DNA of 64,000 nt from 66-474 sp051954935. GTDB taxonomy: Bacteria > Pseudomonadota > Gammaproteobacteria > Xanthomonadales > Rhodanobacteraceae. A program made the translations under genes and the position numbers. Shown here piece after piece: positions 9,116-18,185 of the stretch (positions are counted from its first letter, which is position 1; the number at the start of each line of letters is the position of its first letter). Location: the NCBI GenBank assembly GCA_051954935.1, contig JBQCHG010000034.1, forward strand, positions 4,830 to 68,829. The letters run 5' to 3'. Under the pieces are notes generated by a model. The model had not been told where the DNA came from, made no database searches, and saw only the letters and a program-made list of their open reading frames with translations.

Positions 9116-10110
9116 GCTTCCCGGGGCTTGCGCCTCTCGCGCCTGCGTTTGCGACTGCCGCGCAGCCGGCGCCAGAACGCGATGACCACCGGACTGTTCA
9201 ATAGCCACATCGCACCGGTCCATGCGACGCGAAAGCCGAGCATCAACGCAAGTCCGTCGGTGTAGCCGATGCCCCAGCCGCGCGCGGCGTTCATGCCGAT
9301 CACCTCGATCGTGCCGATCTGGCCGGACAGCCCGCCGGTCAGCAGCACCGCCGCGAGCGAGAAACAGTAGATCGTCGCGGCCTGCACGTAGCTGAGCTTG
9401 TCCAGACCTACCCCGTGCCCAACAGCCTGGAAGGCCGCGATCAACGCGCCGAGATAAACCGCGGTGATCAGGAAGTTGGCCCATAACACGTGCCAGCCCG
9501 CGAGACGCTTGAGGCCGCGGATCAGTCCGATGGCCTCGTCCATTGCCTTGTGCAATTTTTCGTGCCGCACCTTGCCGGCAAGTTTTTGCGCGACGGGTTC
9601 GAAATGCAGTACGCCGAAAACCAGCGCTGCAATCACGAGCAGCAGGCAGCCGGCCAGCGGACGCAGCGGCGGCCAGTTGGGAATCCCGACCACCGTCAAC
9701 CAAAGCAGTACCACCGCGGTTTCCATCAGCAGCATCACGACCGTTGCCGCCGAGCTGCGACCGAAATGGATGCGATCGCTTTCGGAAAGCACCCAGTTCT
9801 GCGCGAAAATGCCGAGCGGAAACGTCACGGCCAGTTCACCCACTGCGAACGCGAGCAGGAACCGCCGCCGTTTCGGATGCGCGCCGAGGTCCCCAAGCAG
9901 CAGATGCAATTGCAGGCCCTTGAACACCAGGTACACGAACGCGCAACCGAGCGTGATGCCGAGATCCATCAGCGGAATCGCACGGATGCGACCCAGCACC
10001 TTGCCGATGTCGCCCAGCGAGACGGCCAGGAAGAACAGCGCGCCCGCCAACAGGATCGGCAGGATGATTTTCGGCTTTGCCAGTGCGCGCAGGGCGCCGC
10101 GGATGCTCAC
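9112..10110 (-). CDS. lysylphosphatidylglycerol synthase TM-region/UPF0104 family membrane protein
   Basis: A 332-residue polytopic membrane protein with about seven to eight hydrophobic segments and a strongly basic C-terminus (RRLRGSRKRRRERRKPRE). The pattern fits the flippase-like domain shared by MprF and HpnL-type proteins, without the soluble aminoacyl transferase half. HpnL-like members occur in hopanoid clusters and are suspected lipid transporters. The C-terminal end converges with the glycosyltransferase gene (4-nt overlap), and its start overlaps the acyltransferase stop by 4 nt, so it is cotranslated with that gene. A role in moving a modified lipid is inferred from context. Confidence 0.7.
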   Translation of the reverse strand: MSIRGALRALAKPKIILPILLAGALFFLAVSLGDIGKVLGRIRAIPLMDLGITLGCAFVYLVFKGLQLHLLLGDLGAHPKRRRFLLAFAVGELAVTFPLGIFAQNWVLSESDRIHFGRSSAATVVMLLMETAVVLLWLTVVGIPNWPPLRPLAGCLLLVIAALVFGVLHFEPVAQKLAGKVRHEKLHKAMDEAIGLIRGLKRLAGWHVLWANFLITAVYLGALIAAFQAVGHGVGLDKLSYVQAATIYCFSLAAVLLTGGLSGQIGTIEVIGMNAARGWGIGYTDGLALMLGFRVAWTGAMWLLNSPVVIAFWRRLRGSRKRRRERRKPREA

Positions 10111-11399
10111 GGCTCTAGAGACTGCGCGAAGCCGGGCGCAAAATCCGTCAATGAGTTGACGAAGTAAGCCACCATCGCCGCCGGCGAAGCCCAGCCCGGC
10201 GCGCTGTCGCGCGGCCAGACGGTCGTCCAGGTCTCGCCGCCCTCGTGCGAAAGAAGGCGCTTGCGCCGCATCCAGTGCACGCGTTCTTCCACAATCATCT
10301 GCCCGCTGCTGCGCTTCCAGATCGGATCCAGCCCCACGCCGACCGCGTGCGCGGCATCACGGCCGCGTTCCAGCCATGCGGCGAGCTGTGGAGTGGTAAA
10401 GCGCCGCGGTCCGTTGCGCAGATACCAGGCCAGCAGATGGCTGGGCGTCAACACGCATAGTGCCAACAGCATCTCTCGCAACTCCGCCCCGAAGCGGCAC
10501 TGGTTCGTCAAATCGGGATTGCGCAAGGTCGCGCCGCCGTGCACGACCACGCGCAAGCGGCCGGGACCCAGCGCGTCGTAGCTCAACCCGACCGGCAGCA
10601 CGAGCGGCTGCGTTGCGCGCCGCCGGCTCACCTGCCACGGGCCGGCGCGCACCCGCCCGAAAAAGCCGGTGGACGAGATCGTGCCCTCCGGGGCCATGTA
10701 CAGCGAGTGACCGCCATCCAGCAGCGCGGCGAAATTGTCCAGCTGGGTATCGATCGTCCTGCGGAATTCCGGTTCGATTCGCCGCAACGCGCACAGTTGC
10801 AGCCGGCGCAGACCCCAATACGTCCGCCAAGCCATGCCCATCGTGTCATGGGTGATGTCGCGCACGCGTGCGGGGAGTTCCCGCATGCGAGCGATCACTT
10901 CGCGCCGGCCGCGCGCGTTCAGCACGGTTTCCGGCGCGGCGTCCCCCAGGCCCGCAGCAATCAACGCCTCGATGGTTTCACCGAACAGGAATTCGCGCGT
11001 TCGCCGTATCGGCATGGTGCGCACGCCTTCGAACAACCAGCCCAGCGGAATCAAGCCTACCGCTCTTCGCAACGGACGCGGCCACCGCCAAAGCAGATTG
11101 GCGAGCGCATGGCGTTCGAGCAAATCCTCTCGCATCGCGAAGAACGGCAACGCGTCGAGGATGCGCAAGCCGCGTCGCCTGCACAGCGACGCGCACACGA
11201 TCGGCACGTCCGATTCCCGTTGATGGTTGGAAACCACCAGCGTGCCGGGCCGGCAGCCTGGCTGCAGCACACGCTCGACGCGATAAAGCGCCCTCACGGT
11301 GAAGTCGAAGCCCATTTCGATCAGCCACGACAGCTTCGGATGCGGATAGAGCTCCGCTTCCGGCAGCAGGCTGAAGCTCACCGCTGATGGGTTCTGCAT
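10107..11399 (-). CDS. PlsC-like phospholipid/glycerol acyltransferase
   Basis: A 430-residue protein with the acyltransferase block I motif in VVSNHQRESDVP (His59 and Asp64, HX4D) and block III as APEGTIS near residue 236. Members move an acyl chain from CoA or ACP to a hydroxyl group of a lipid. It is much longer than PlsC (about 245 residues); the C-terminal 150 residues have no motif I recognise. GGAGG lies 5 nt before the ATG at 11399. It leads a two-gene operon with the flippase-like gene, next to the hopanoid block. The acceptor could be an ordinary lysolipid or a hopanoid/glycolipid; sequence does not decide. Confidence 0.75.
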   Translation of the reverse strand: MQNPSAVSFSLLPEAELYPHPKLSWLIEMGFDFTVRALYRVERVLQPGCRPGTLVVSNHQRESDVPIVCASLCRRRGLRILDALPFFAMREDLLERHALANLLWRWPRPLRRAVGLIPLGWLFEGVRTMPIRRTREFLFGETIEALIAAGLGDAAPETVLNARGRREVIARMRELPARVRDITHDTMGMAWRTYWGLRRLQLCALRRIEPEFRRTIDTQLDNFAALLDGGHSLYMAPEGTISSTGFFGRVRAGPWQVSRRRATQPLVLPVGLSYDALGPGRLRVVVHGGATLRNPDLTNQCRFGAELREMLLALCVLTPSHLLAWYLRNGPRRFTTPQLAAWLERGRDAAHAVGVGLDPIWKRSSGQMIVEERVHWMRRKRLLSHEGGETWTTVWPRDSAPGWASPAAMVAYFVNSLTDFAPGFAQSLEP

Positions 11400-11587
11400 G
11401 GCGCCTCCATGCGCACAAGGACCGGCGGGAAGCCCGCGCTACGTCAAGCCATTCTCCGGTGGCACATTTGAACCCGAACTAATCGAAATCGTCCGCCTGC
11501 GTCAAACGGCGGCATTGGCACGAAGGCTTTTCAAATGTGCTTTGCACAACGTGAGTGTCTCGTGTAGCGGCCACTTAGGGCGACAAA

Positions 11588-11625
11588 CAAAAACGCCAGT
11601 GAGCGCGAGCTCACTGGCGTTTCAT
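11588..11625 (-). terminator. intrinsic terminator after the tRNA genes
   Basis: A perfect 13-bp stem (11592-11604 with 11609-11621) with a 4-nt loop, followed on the minus strand by TTTTTGTTTG. It lies about 65 nt downstream of tRNA-Arg and probably ends the tRNA transcript. The 190 bases between it and the acyltransferase start hold only that gene's upstream region. Confidence 0.85.
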
Positions 11626-11688
11626 TCCAGCGTTCGTCCATGAACGAAAAGATCAAAAGAGCCGGCTTCCTGCCCGCATGTCTCGATA

Positions 11689-11765
11689 TGGCGCGCCCGG
11701 AGAGATTCGAACTCCCGACCACCAAGTTCGTAGCCTGGTACTCTATCCAACTGAGCTACGGGCGC
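11689..11765 (-). tRNA. tRNA-Arg(ACG)
   Basis: The minus strand folds as a 77-nt tRNA with the CCA end encoded. The acceptor stem pairs GCGCCCG with CGGGCGC, followed by discriminator G and CCA. The anticodon loop reads CTACGAA between CCAGG and CTTGG, giving anticodon ACG (inosine-modified, reading CGN codons). The T arm contains GTTCGAATC. It follows tRNA-Ser on the same strand, about 200 nt downstream. Confidence 0.96.
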
Positions 11766-11871
11766 GTGGAACGGACAATTATTCCGAGTTGCCGCGGATA
11801 CGTCAATGGAGACGTGAAGGGGGATTGCTCGGCTCGTCCATCGGCCCCGCCCTCGCCAGCCTCCGACTGTC

Positions 11872-11894
11872 CAAATTCGTTCCAGACGAATTTG
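11872..11894. repeat. short perfect inverted repeat between two tRNA genes
   Basis: CAAATTCGT and ACGAATTTG are separated by 5 nt. There is no U-tract on either strand, so it is not an obvious terminator. It might be an RNA-processing hairpin or a protein site; function is unknown. Confidence 0.5.
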
Positions 11895-11930
11895 TCGAAC
11901 CAGAGGTTTCGTCCACACACTCCAGCCCCG

Positions 11931-11968
11931 GAAATGCGAATGGGGCCGCTGAGCCCCATTCGCATTTC
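11931..11968 (-). terminator. 16-bp hairpin immediately after tRNA-Ser
   Basis: Two perfect 16-bp arms (11931-11946 and 11953-11968) with a 6-nt loop abut the encoded CCA end of tRNA-Ser. On the minus strand the stem is followed by a C/G-rich stretch and not a run of T. It may be a weak terminator, or a stem that guides 3' processing of the tRNA precursor. Confidence 0.6.
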
Positions 11969-12061
11969 TGGCGGAGAGAGAGGGATTCGAACCCTCGATC
12001 AGGCTTTTGACCCGATACTCCCTTAGCAGGGGAGCCCCTTCGGCCTCTCGGGCATCTCTCC
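11969..12061 (-). tRNA. tRNA-Ser(GCT)
   Basis: A 93-nt class II tRNA on the minus strand with a long variable arm. The acceptor stem pairs GGAGAGA with TCTCTCC, then G and encoded CCA. The anticodon arm is CTCCC-CTGCTAA-GGGAG, giving anticodon GCT for AGC/AGU codons. The T loop contains GTTCGAATC. Confidence 0.97.
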
Positions 12062-12071
12062 GAAACTGATT

Positions 12072-12101
12072 GTGTTAGCGCACACGGTTGCACGCGCTCA
12101 A
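12072..12101 (-). promoter_or_regulatory. candidate promoter of the tRNA-Ser/tRNA-Arg transcript
   Basis: TTGAGC and TAACAC are separated by 18 nt, with the -10 element ending about 11 nt before the mature tRNA-Ser 5' end. The position fits, but the hexamers are only moderate matches. Confidence 0.35.
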
Positions 12102-12143
12102 GTCAGCGCGCAAGCATAACGACGAGCGGTAGGATGGTAAAGC

Positions 12144-12356
12144 TCAACCGGCTTCGGACGATGGTCCCGTGGCGCCGCCGGCGGGCACGTCGTGTTCGTG
12201 CTTGATGCGCTGGAAAATCTCCTCGCGATGCACGGCCACGTCCTTGGGCGCGTTGATGCCGATCCGCACCTGATTGCCCTTGACGCCCAGTACGGTCACC
12301 GTCACCTGGTCGCCGATCATCAGGGTTTCTCCCACCCGGCGGGTCAGAATCAACAT
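12144..12356 (-). CDS. csrA: carbon storage regulator CsrA
   Basis: A 70-residue RNA-binding protein that begins MLILTRRVGETLMIGDQVTV and continues with GVKGNQVRIGINAPKDVAVHREEI, the near-invariant CsrA/RsmA core. Arg44 of the RNA-binding surface lies in the HREEI segment. It binds GGA motifs in mRNA leaders to control translation of carbon-storage, motility and biofilm genes. The C-terminal tail (PAGGATGPSSEAG) is a little longer than in E. coli CsrA (61 residues). GGAG lies 8 nt upstream of the ATG. It follows alaS on the same strand, the usual arrangement, but has its own putative promoter. Confidence 0.97.
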   Translation of the reverse strand: MLILTRRVGETLMIGDQVTVTVLGVKGNQVRIGINAPKDVAVHREEIFQRIKHEHDVPAGGATGPSSEAG

Positions 12357-12515
12357 ATGAATTGCTCCATGATCGTCAGATCTTCAGACCCGCGGTACCG
12401 CACGCGCGTTCCAGAGATGTACCTGCTGGCGGGCTCAAAACCCGCATTCCCAAGCGACCTTGCCCTCCACCTTGCAACAGGCTTGGTGATGGACGCGGCA
12501 AGAGCTAAGAGCGTG

Positions 12516-12545
12516 ACTATAGCCGAGGCCGCGACGGCCACGCAA
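12516..12545 (-). promoter_or_regulatory. candidate csrA promoter
   Basis: TTGCGT and TATAGT are separated by 18 nt, about 160 nt upstream of csrA and downstream of alaS. The leader that follows contains a small GCGGG/CCCGC hairpin near 12435-12452. The 220-base alaS-csrA gap holds nothing else that I recognise. Confidence 0.45.
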
Positions 12546-12579
12546 CGAAACCCCGCGTTTTGCAATCCCAACTAATGGC

Positions 12580-15219
<2,640 letters not shown>

Positions 15220-15301
15220 GGGACGAAAGCGCGGATACGAACCGCGCAAGATAGCAGAGATTTCCGCGCGCCGAAGCACGGCAGCGGCTCTGGAGCGTCG
15301 G

Positions 15302-15811
15302 TCAGTCCTCGATTTCGGCGTGGGTGACCGCCCTTGCCGTCGCCGCGGCGAATCCCCGCCGCAGCAGGAACTGCGCGCGCTTGCCGCGCTCGGCATGATC
15401 GGTTGCAGGCTTGCTGCCGTACTTCTTGCGCAATTGCGCCAGCGCGAGCGTGTTCCAGTCCGCCTCGGCGGAAGCGATCAGCGCGTCAATGGCAGCCTGG
15501 TTCAACCCGTGCGAACGCAATTCGGCGCGAATGCGCGCGGGGCCGTAGCCATGTGCGATGCGCGCGCGCAGCAGCATTTCGCCGAAGCGCTCGTCGTCTT
15601 GATAATTCCGTTCGCCGAGGCGCTTGATCGCCTCGGCCGCTTCCACTTCGGCGTAACCACCGTGCTCCAGCCGCGCCCGCAGCTCACGTTGCGAATGCTC
15701 ACGCCGCGCAAGCAGGGAAAGCCCGCGATCGTAGGCGGTGCGGTGGTTTCCCCCCGGTTTCCCCTTTGCGGAGGAACCGGCGCGGGAATCAGGCTTCCAC
15801 TTCCTCGGCAT
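15302..15811 (-). CDS. recX: RecA regulator RecX
   Basis: A 169-residue mainly helical protein that binds RecA filaments and limits recombinase activity. RecX-type tandem three-helix repeats are seen in YDRGLSLLARREHSQRELRA (residues about 27-46), RLGERNYQDDERFGEMLL and HGYGPARIRAELRSHGL. The start at 15811 lies inside the 3' end of recA (23-nt overlap), so translation is probably coupled to recA. Length is typical for gammaproteobacterial RecX. Confidence 0.93.
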   Translation of the reverse strand: MPRKWKPDSRAGSSAKGKPGGNHRTAYDRGLSLLARREHSQRELRARLEHGGYAEVEAAEAIKRLGERNYQDDERFGEMLLRARIAHGYGPARIRAELRSHGLNQAAIDALIASAEADWNTLALAQLRKKYGSKPATDHAERGKRAQFLLRRGFAAATARAVTHAEIED

Positions 15812-16829
15812 CTTCAGTCACGGCCACGCCGCCGCCCTTGCCGGCAACCAGCAGCTTGGCGCGCAACGCCGCATCCAGCTCTTTTGCCGCGCTCGGATTG
15901 TCCTTGAGGTACTGGCGGGCGTTCTCCTTGCCCTGCCCGATGCGTTCGCCGCCGTAGCTGTACCAGGCACCGGATTTCTCGACCAAATTGTTGTTGACGC
16001 CCAGTTCGATCAGTTCGCCCTCGTAGGAAGTGCCCTCGCCATAGAGGATCTCGAACTCGGCCTGCCGGAACGGCGGCGCGACCTTGTTCTTGACAACCTT
16101 GACGCGCGTCTCCGAACCGATCACTTCCTCGCCCTTCTTGACCGCGCCGATGCGGCGGATGTCAAGGCGTACCGAAGCGTAGAACTTCAGCGCGTTGCCG
16201 CCGGTGGTGGTTTCCGGGTTGCCGAACATCACGCCGATCTTCATCCGGATCTGGTTGATGAAGATCACCAGCGTGTTGGAACGCTTGATGTTGGCGGTGA
16301 GCTTGCGCAGTGCCTGGCTCATCAGGCGCGCGTGCAAACCCACGTGCGAATCGCCCATCTCGCCTTCGATTTCGGCCTTGGGTGTCAGCGCGGCGACCGA
16401 GTCCACCACCACCACGTCCACGGCATTGGAGCGCACCAGCATGTCGGCGATTTCCAGCGCCTGCTCGCCGGTGTCGGGCTGCGAAACCAGCAGATCGTCA
16501 ACGTTGACGCCCAGCTTCTCCGCGTAGCTCGGATCGAGCGCGTGCTCGGCGTCCACGAACGCGGCGGTGCCGCCGTTGCGCTGGCAATTGGCGATCACCT
16601 GCAGGGTGAGCGTGGTTTTGCCGGAGGATTCCGGACCGTAGATTTCGATGACGCGGCCACGCGGCAGGCCGCCGACACCCAGCGCCACGTCCAGCCCGAG
16701 CGAGCCGGTGGAAACGACATCGATCGCCTCGTTGGTGCGGTCGCCCATGCGCATCACCGCGCCCTTGCCGAACTGCTTCTCGATCTGGCCCAGCGCGGAA
16801 GCGAGCGCGCGGCGCTTGTTGTCGTCCAT
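15789..16829 (-). CDS. recA: recombinase RecA
   Basis: A 346-residue DNA-dependent ATPase for homologous recombination and SOS induction. The Walker A motif GPESSGKTT lies near residue 66, Walker B in VDVVVVDSVAAL near residue 140, and the DNA-binding loop L2 in INQIRMKIGVMFGNPETTTG. The start MDDNKRRALASALGQIEKQF is the conserved N-terminus. The upstream 130 bases contain a CATCGTC-N3-GACGATG palindrome but no classical E. coli LexA box. Confidence 0.99.
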   Translation of the reverse strand: MDDNKRRALASALGQIEKQFGKGAVMRMGDRTNEAIDVVSTGSLGLDVALGVGGLPRGRVIEIYGPESSGKTTLTLQVIANCQRNGGTAAFVDAEHALDPSYAEKLGVNVDDLLVSQPDTGEQALEIADMLVRSNAVDVVVVDSVAALTPKAEIEGEMGDSHVGLHARLMSQALRKLTANIKRSNTLVIFINQIRMKIGVMFGNPETTTGGNALKFYASVRLDIRRIGAVKKGEEVIGSETRVKVVKNKVAPPFRQAEFEILYGEGTSYEGELIELGVNNNLVEKSGAWYSYGGERIGQGKENARQYLKDNPSAAKELDAALRAKLLVAGKGGGVAVTEDAEEVEA

Positions 16830-16881
16830 TGCGGATTCCTCGGATGCCTGTACTGACGTGAAGTGTTTGGTAACGCGATCT

Positions 16882-16898
16882 CATCGTCTGCGACGATG
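16882..16898. promoter_or_regulatory. palindrome upstream of recA, candidate operator
   Basis: CATCGTC and GACGATG flank TGC, about 53-69 nt upstream of the recA ATG. It does not match the enterobacterial LexA consensus (CTGT-N8-ACAG). Its position is suitable for a repressor site, but a role is only inferred. Confidence 0.35.
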
Positions 16899-16960
16899 GA
16901 TGCGGAAACTCCCGGGCATTATTCCACAGCGCGACGATCGCGGAAGCGGACTGTGCCGCA

Positions 16961-17461
16961 TCATGCTGTCAGGATTTTCCTAGCCCTTTCCCTTCGCCGC
17001 ATACGCCAGCTATCAATCGACAAGGCGCCTGCGCCGGTGCCGAGTGCGAGCAGGACCAGGCCGCCGATGTAAAGGAGATCGGTTTCCATGCCCGGCGGCC
17101 CGAACTCGGGACCGGTCACAGGGCTCAATCCGATGGTGTTGATGGAACTGAATCCGTATTGCAGATGGACCGTGAGCATTGCGACCAACAGCACGATGAT
17201 CATGGGAATGCTGACGAGTGCGACAAAGGCGCCGACGAACATCGCAAAGCCGGTGACGAGCTCGGTCAGGGTGGTGAGCCAGGCCATGAAGTGCGGGAAC
17301 GGAACACCGATCCATGTCAGCACGCCGGCGAATTTGTCCGGACCGCGGCTCAATTTGGCCCAACCATGGGCCATGAACCCGAATCCGATGACCAGGCGCA
17401 GCAGCAGCGACGCCCAGTCCTGCACAAGGACTCGTTCCGAACGAAGCGACTTGATGAACAT
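16961..17461 (-). CDS. DoxX family membrane protein
   Basis: A 166-residue protein with about four membrane segments. The N-terminal RLVIGFGFMAHGWAKLSRGPDKFAGVL matches the DoxX signature (G-x-HG-x-K followed by F-x-G), and the later LTELVTGFAMFVGAFVAL fits the second conserved block. DoxX proteins are quinol oxidase-associated or of unknown function in redox stress. It stands alone on the minus strand between pncC and recA; no partner genes suggest a specific substrate. Confidence 0.8.
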   Translation of the reverse strand: MFIKSLRSERVLVQDWASLLLRLVIGFGFMAHGWAKLSRGPDKFAGVLTWIGVPFPHFMAWLTTLTELVTGFAMFVGAFVALVSIPMIIVLLVAMLTVHLQYGFSSINTIGLSPVTGPEFGPPGMETDLLYIGGLVLLALGTGAGALSIDSWRMRRRERARKILTA

Positions 17462-17554
17462 TCTTGAACTCGATGAGGGCCGGGAGACAGGCTTCCCGTC
17501 AAAGGACCCAACCTGCGGAAATTTCCTTTCACGCGCTCAACCGCAAGCGATGCA

Positions 17555-18061
17555 CTACGTGGTCAGGATTTTCCGGATGCCCTCCAGCGCGCGTGCAACG
17601 GTCTGGCGGCGCACCGCTTCGCGATCGCCATCGAACCGGAACACTTCCGCATTCGCGTAACCACCGCGGCGTTTCCAGGCGACCCACACCGTGCCGACCG
17701 GCTTGTCAGGCGTACCACCCGAAGGGCCGGCGATGCCGGTCACGGCCACCGCGATCGTCGCGCCGAAACGCGCCAGCGCGCCGGATACCATTTCGATCGC
17801 CGCTTCCTCGCTGACCGCGCCGTGTTGCTCCAGCGTGTGCGGATTGACGCCGAGCAAAGCCTCCTTGGCTTCGTAGCTGTACGCCACCACGCCGCACTCG
17901 AACCAGGCCGAACTGCCTGGAAGATCGGTGAGCACCTTGGCGATCCAGCCTCCGGTGCAGGATTCCGCGCAGGCCAGCATCTCGCGGCGCTGCGTCAGCG
18001 CCTCCGCAAGCGCCCGCGCCAGCTCGTGCAGGTTTTCGTCGGAAGGAATGGTGTCGTGCAT
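17555..18061 (-). CDS. pncC: nicotinamide-nucleotide amidohydrolase (CinA C-terminal domain)
   Basis: A 168-residue stand-alone CinA C-terminal domain that deamidates nicotinamide mononucleotide to nicotinate mononucleotide in NAD recycling. The hallmarks are CAESCTGGWIAKVLTDLPGSS (catalytic Ser/Thr region), the VVAYSYEAKEALLGV block, HGAVSEEAAIEM and VTGIAGPSGGTPDKPVGTVWVA. Length matches E. coli PncC/YgaD. The gene lies divergent from mutS with a 124-base gap; the pncC-recA neighbourhood is conserved in gammaproteobacteria. Confidence 0.95.
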   Translation of the reverse strand: MHDTIPSDENLHELARALAEALTQRREMLACAESCTGGWIAKVLTDLPGSSAWFECGVVAYSYEAKEALLGVNPHTLEQHGAVSEEAAIEMVSGALARFGATIAVAVTGIAGPSGGTPDKPVGTVWVAWKRRGGYANAEVFRFDGDREAVRRQTVARALEGIRKILTT

Positions 18062-18185
18062 GCGCTGTCAGCCGGACCAAACCGGTCTTTTACTCCGCCC
18101 GCGCGCGCGCGCCAAGCACTGCATCCGAGGGTGGGCAGTCCGCGCGTGCCGTGCGAAACTCGCGCCTTCGCATTCCGCCGCCGCC

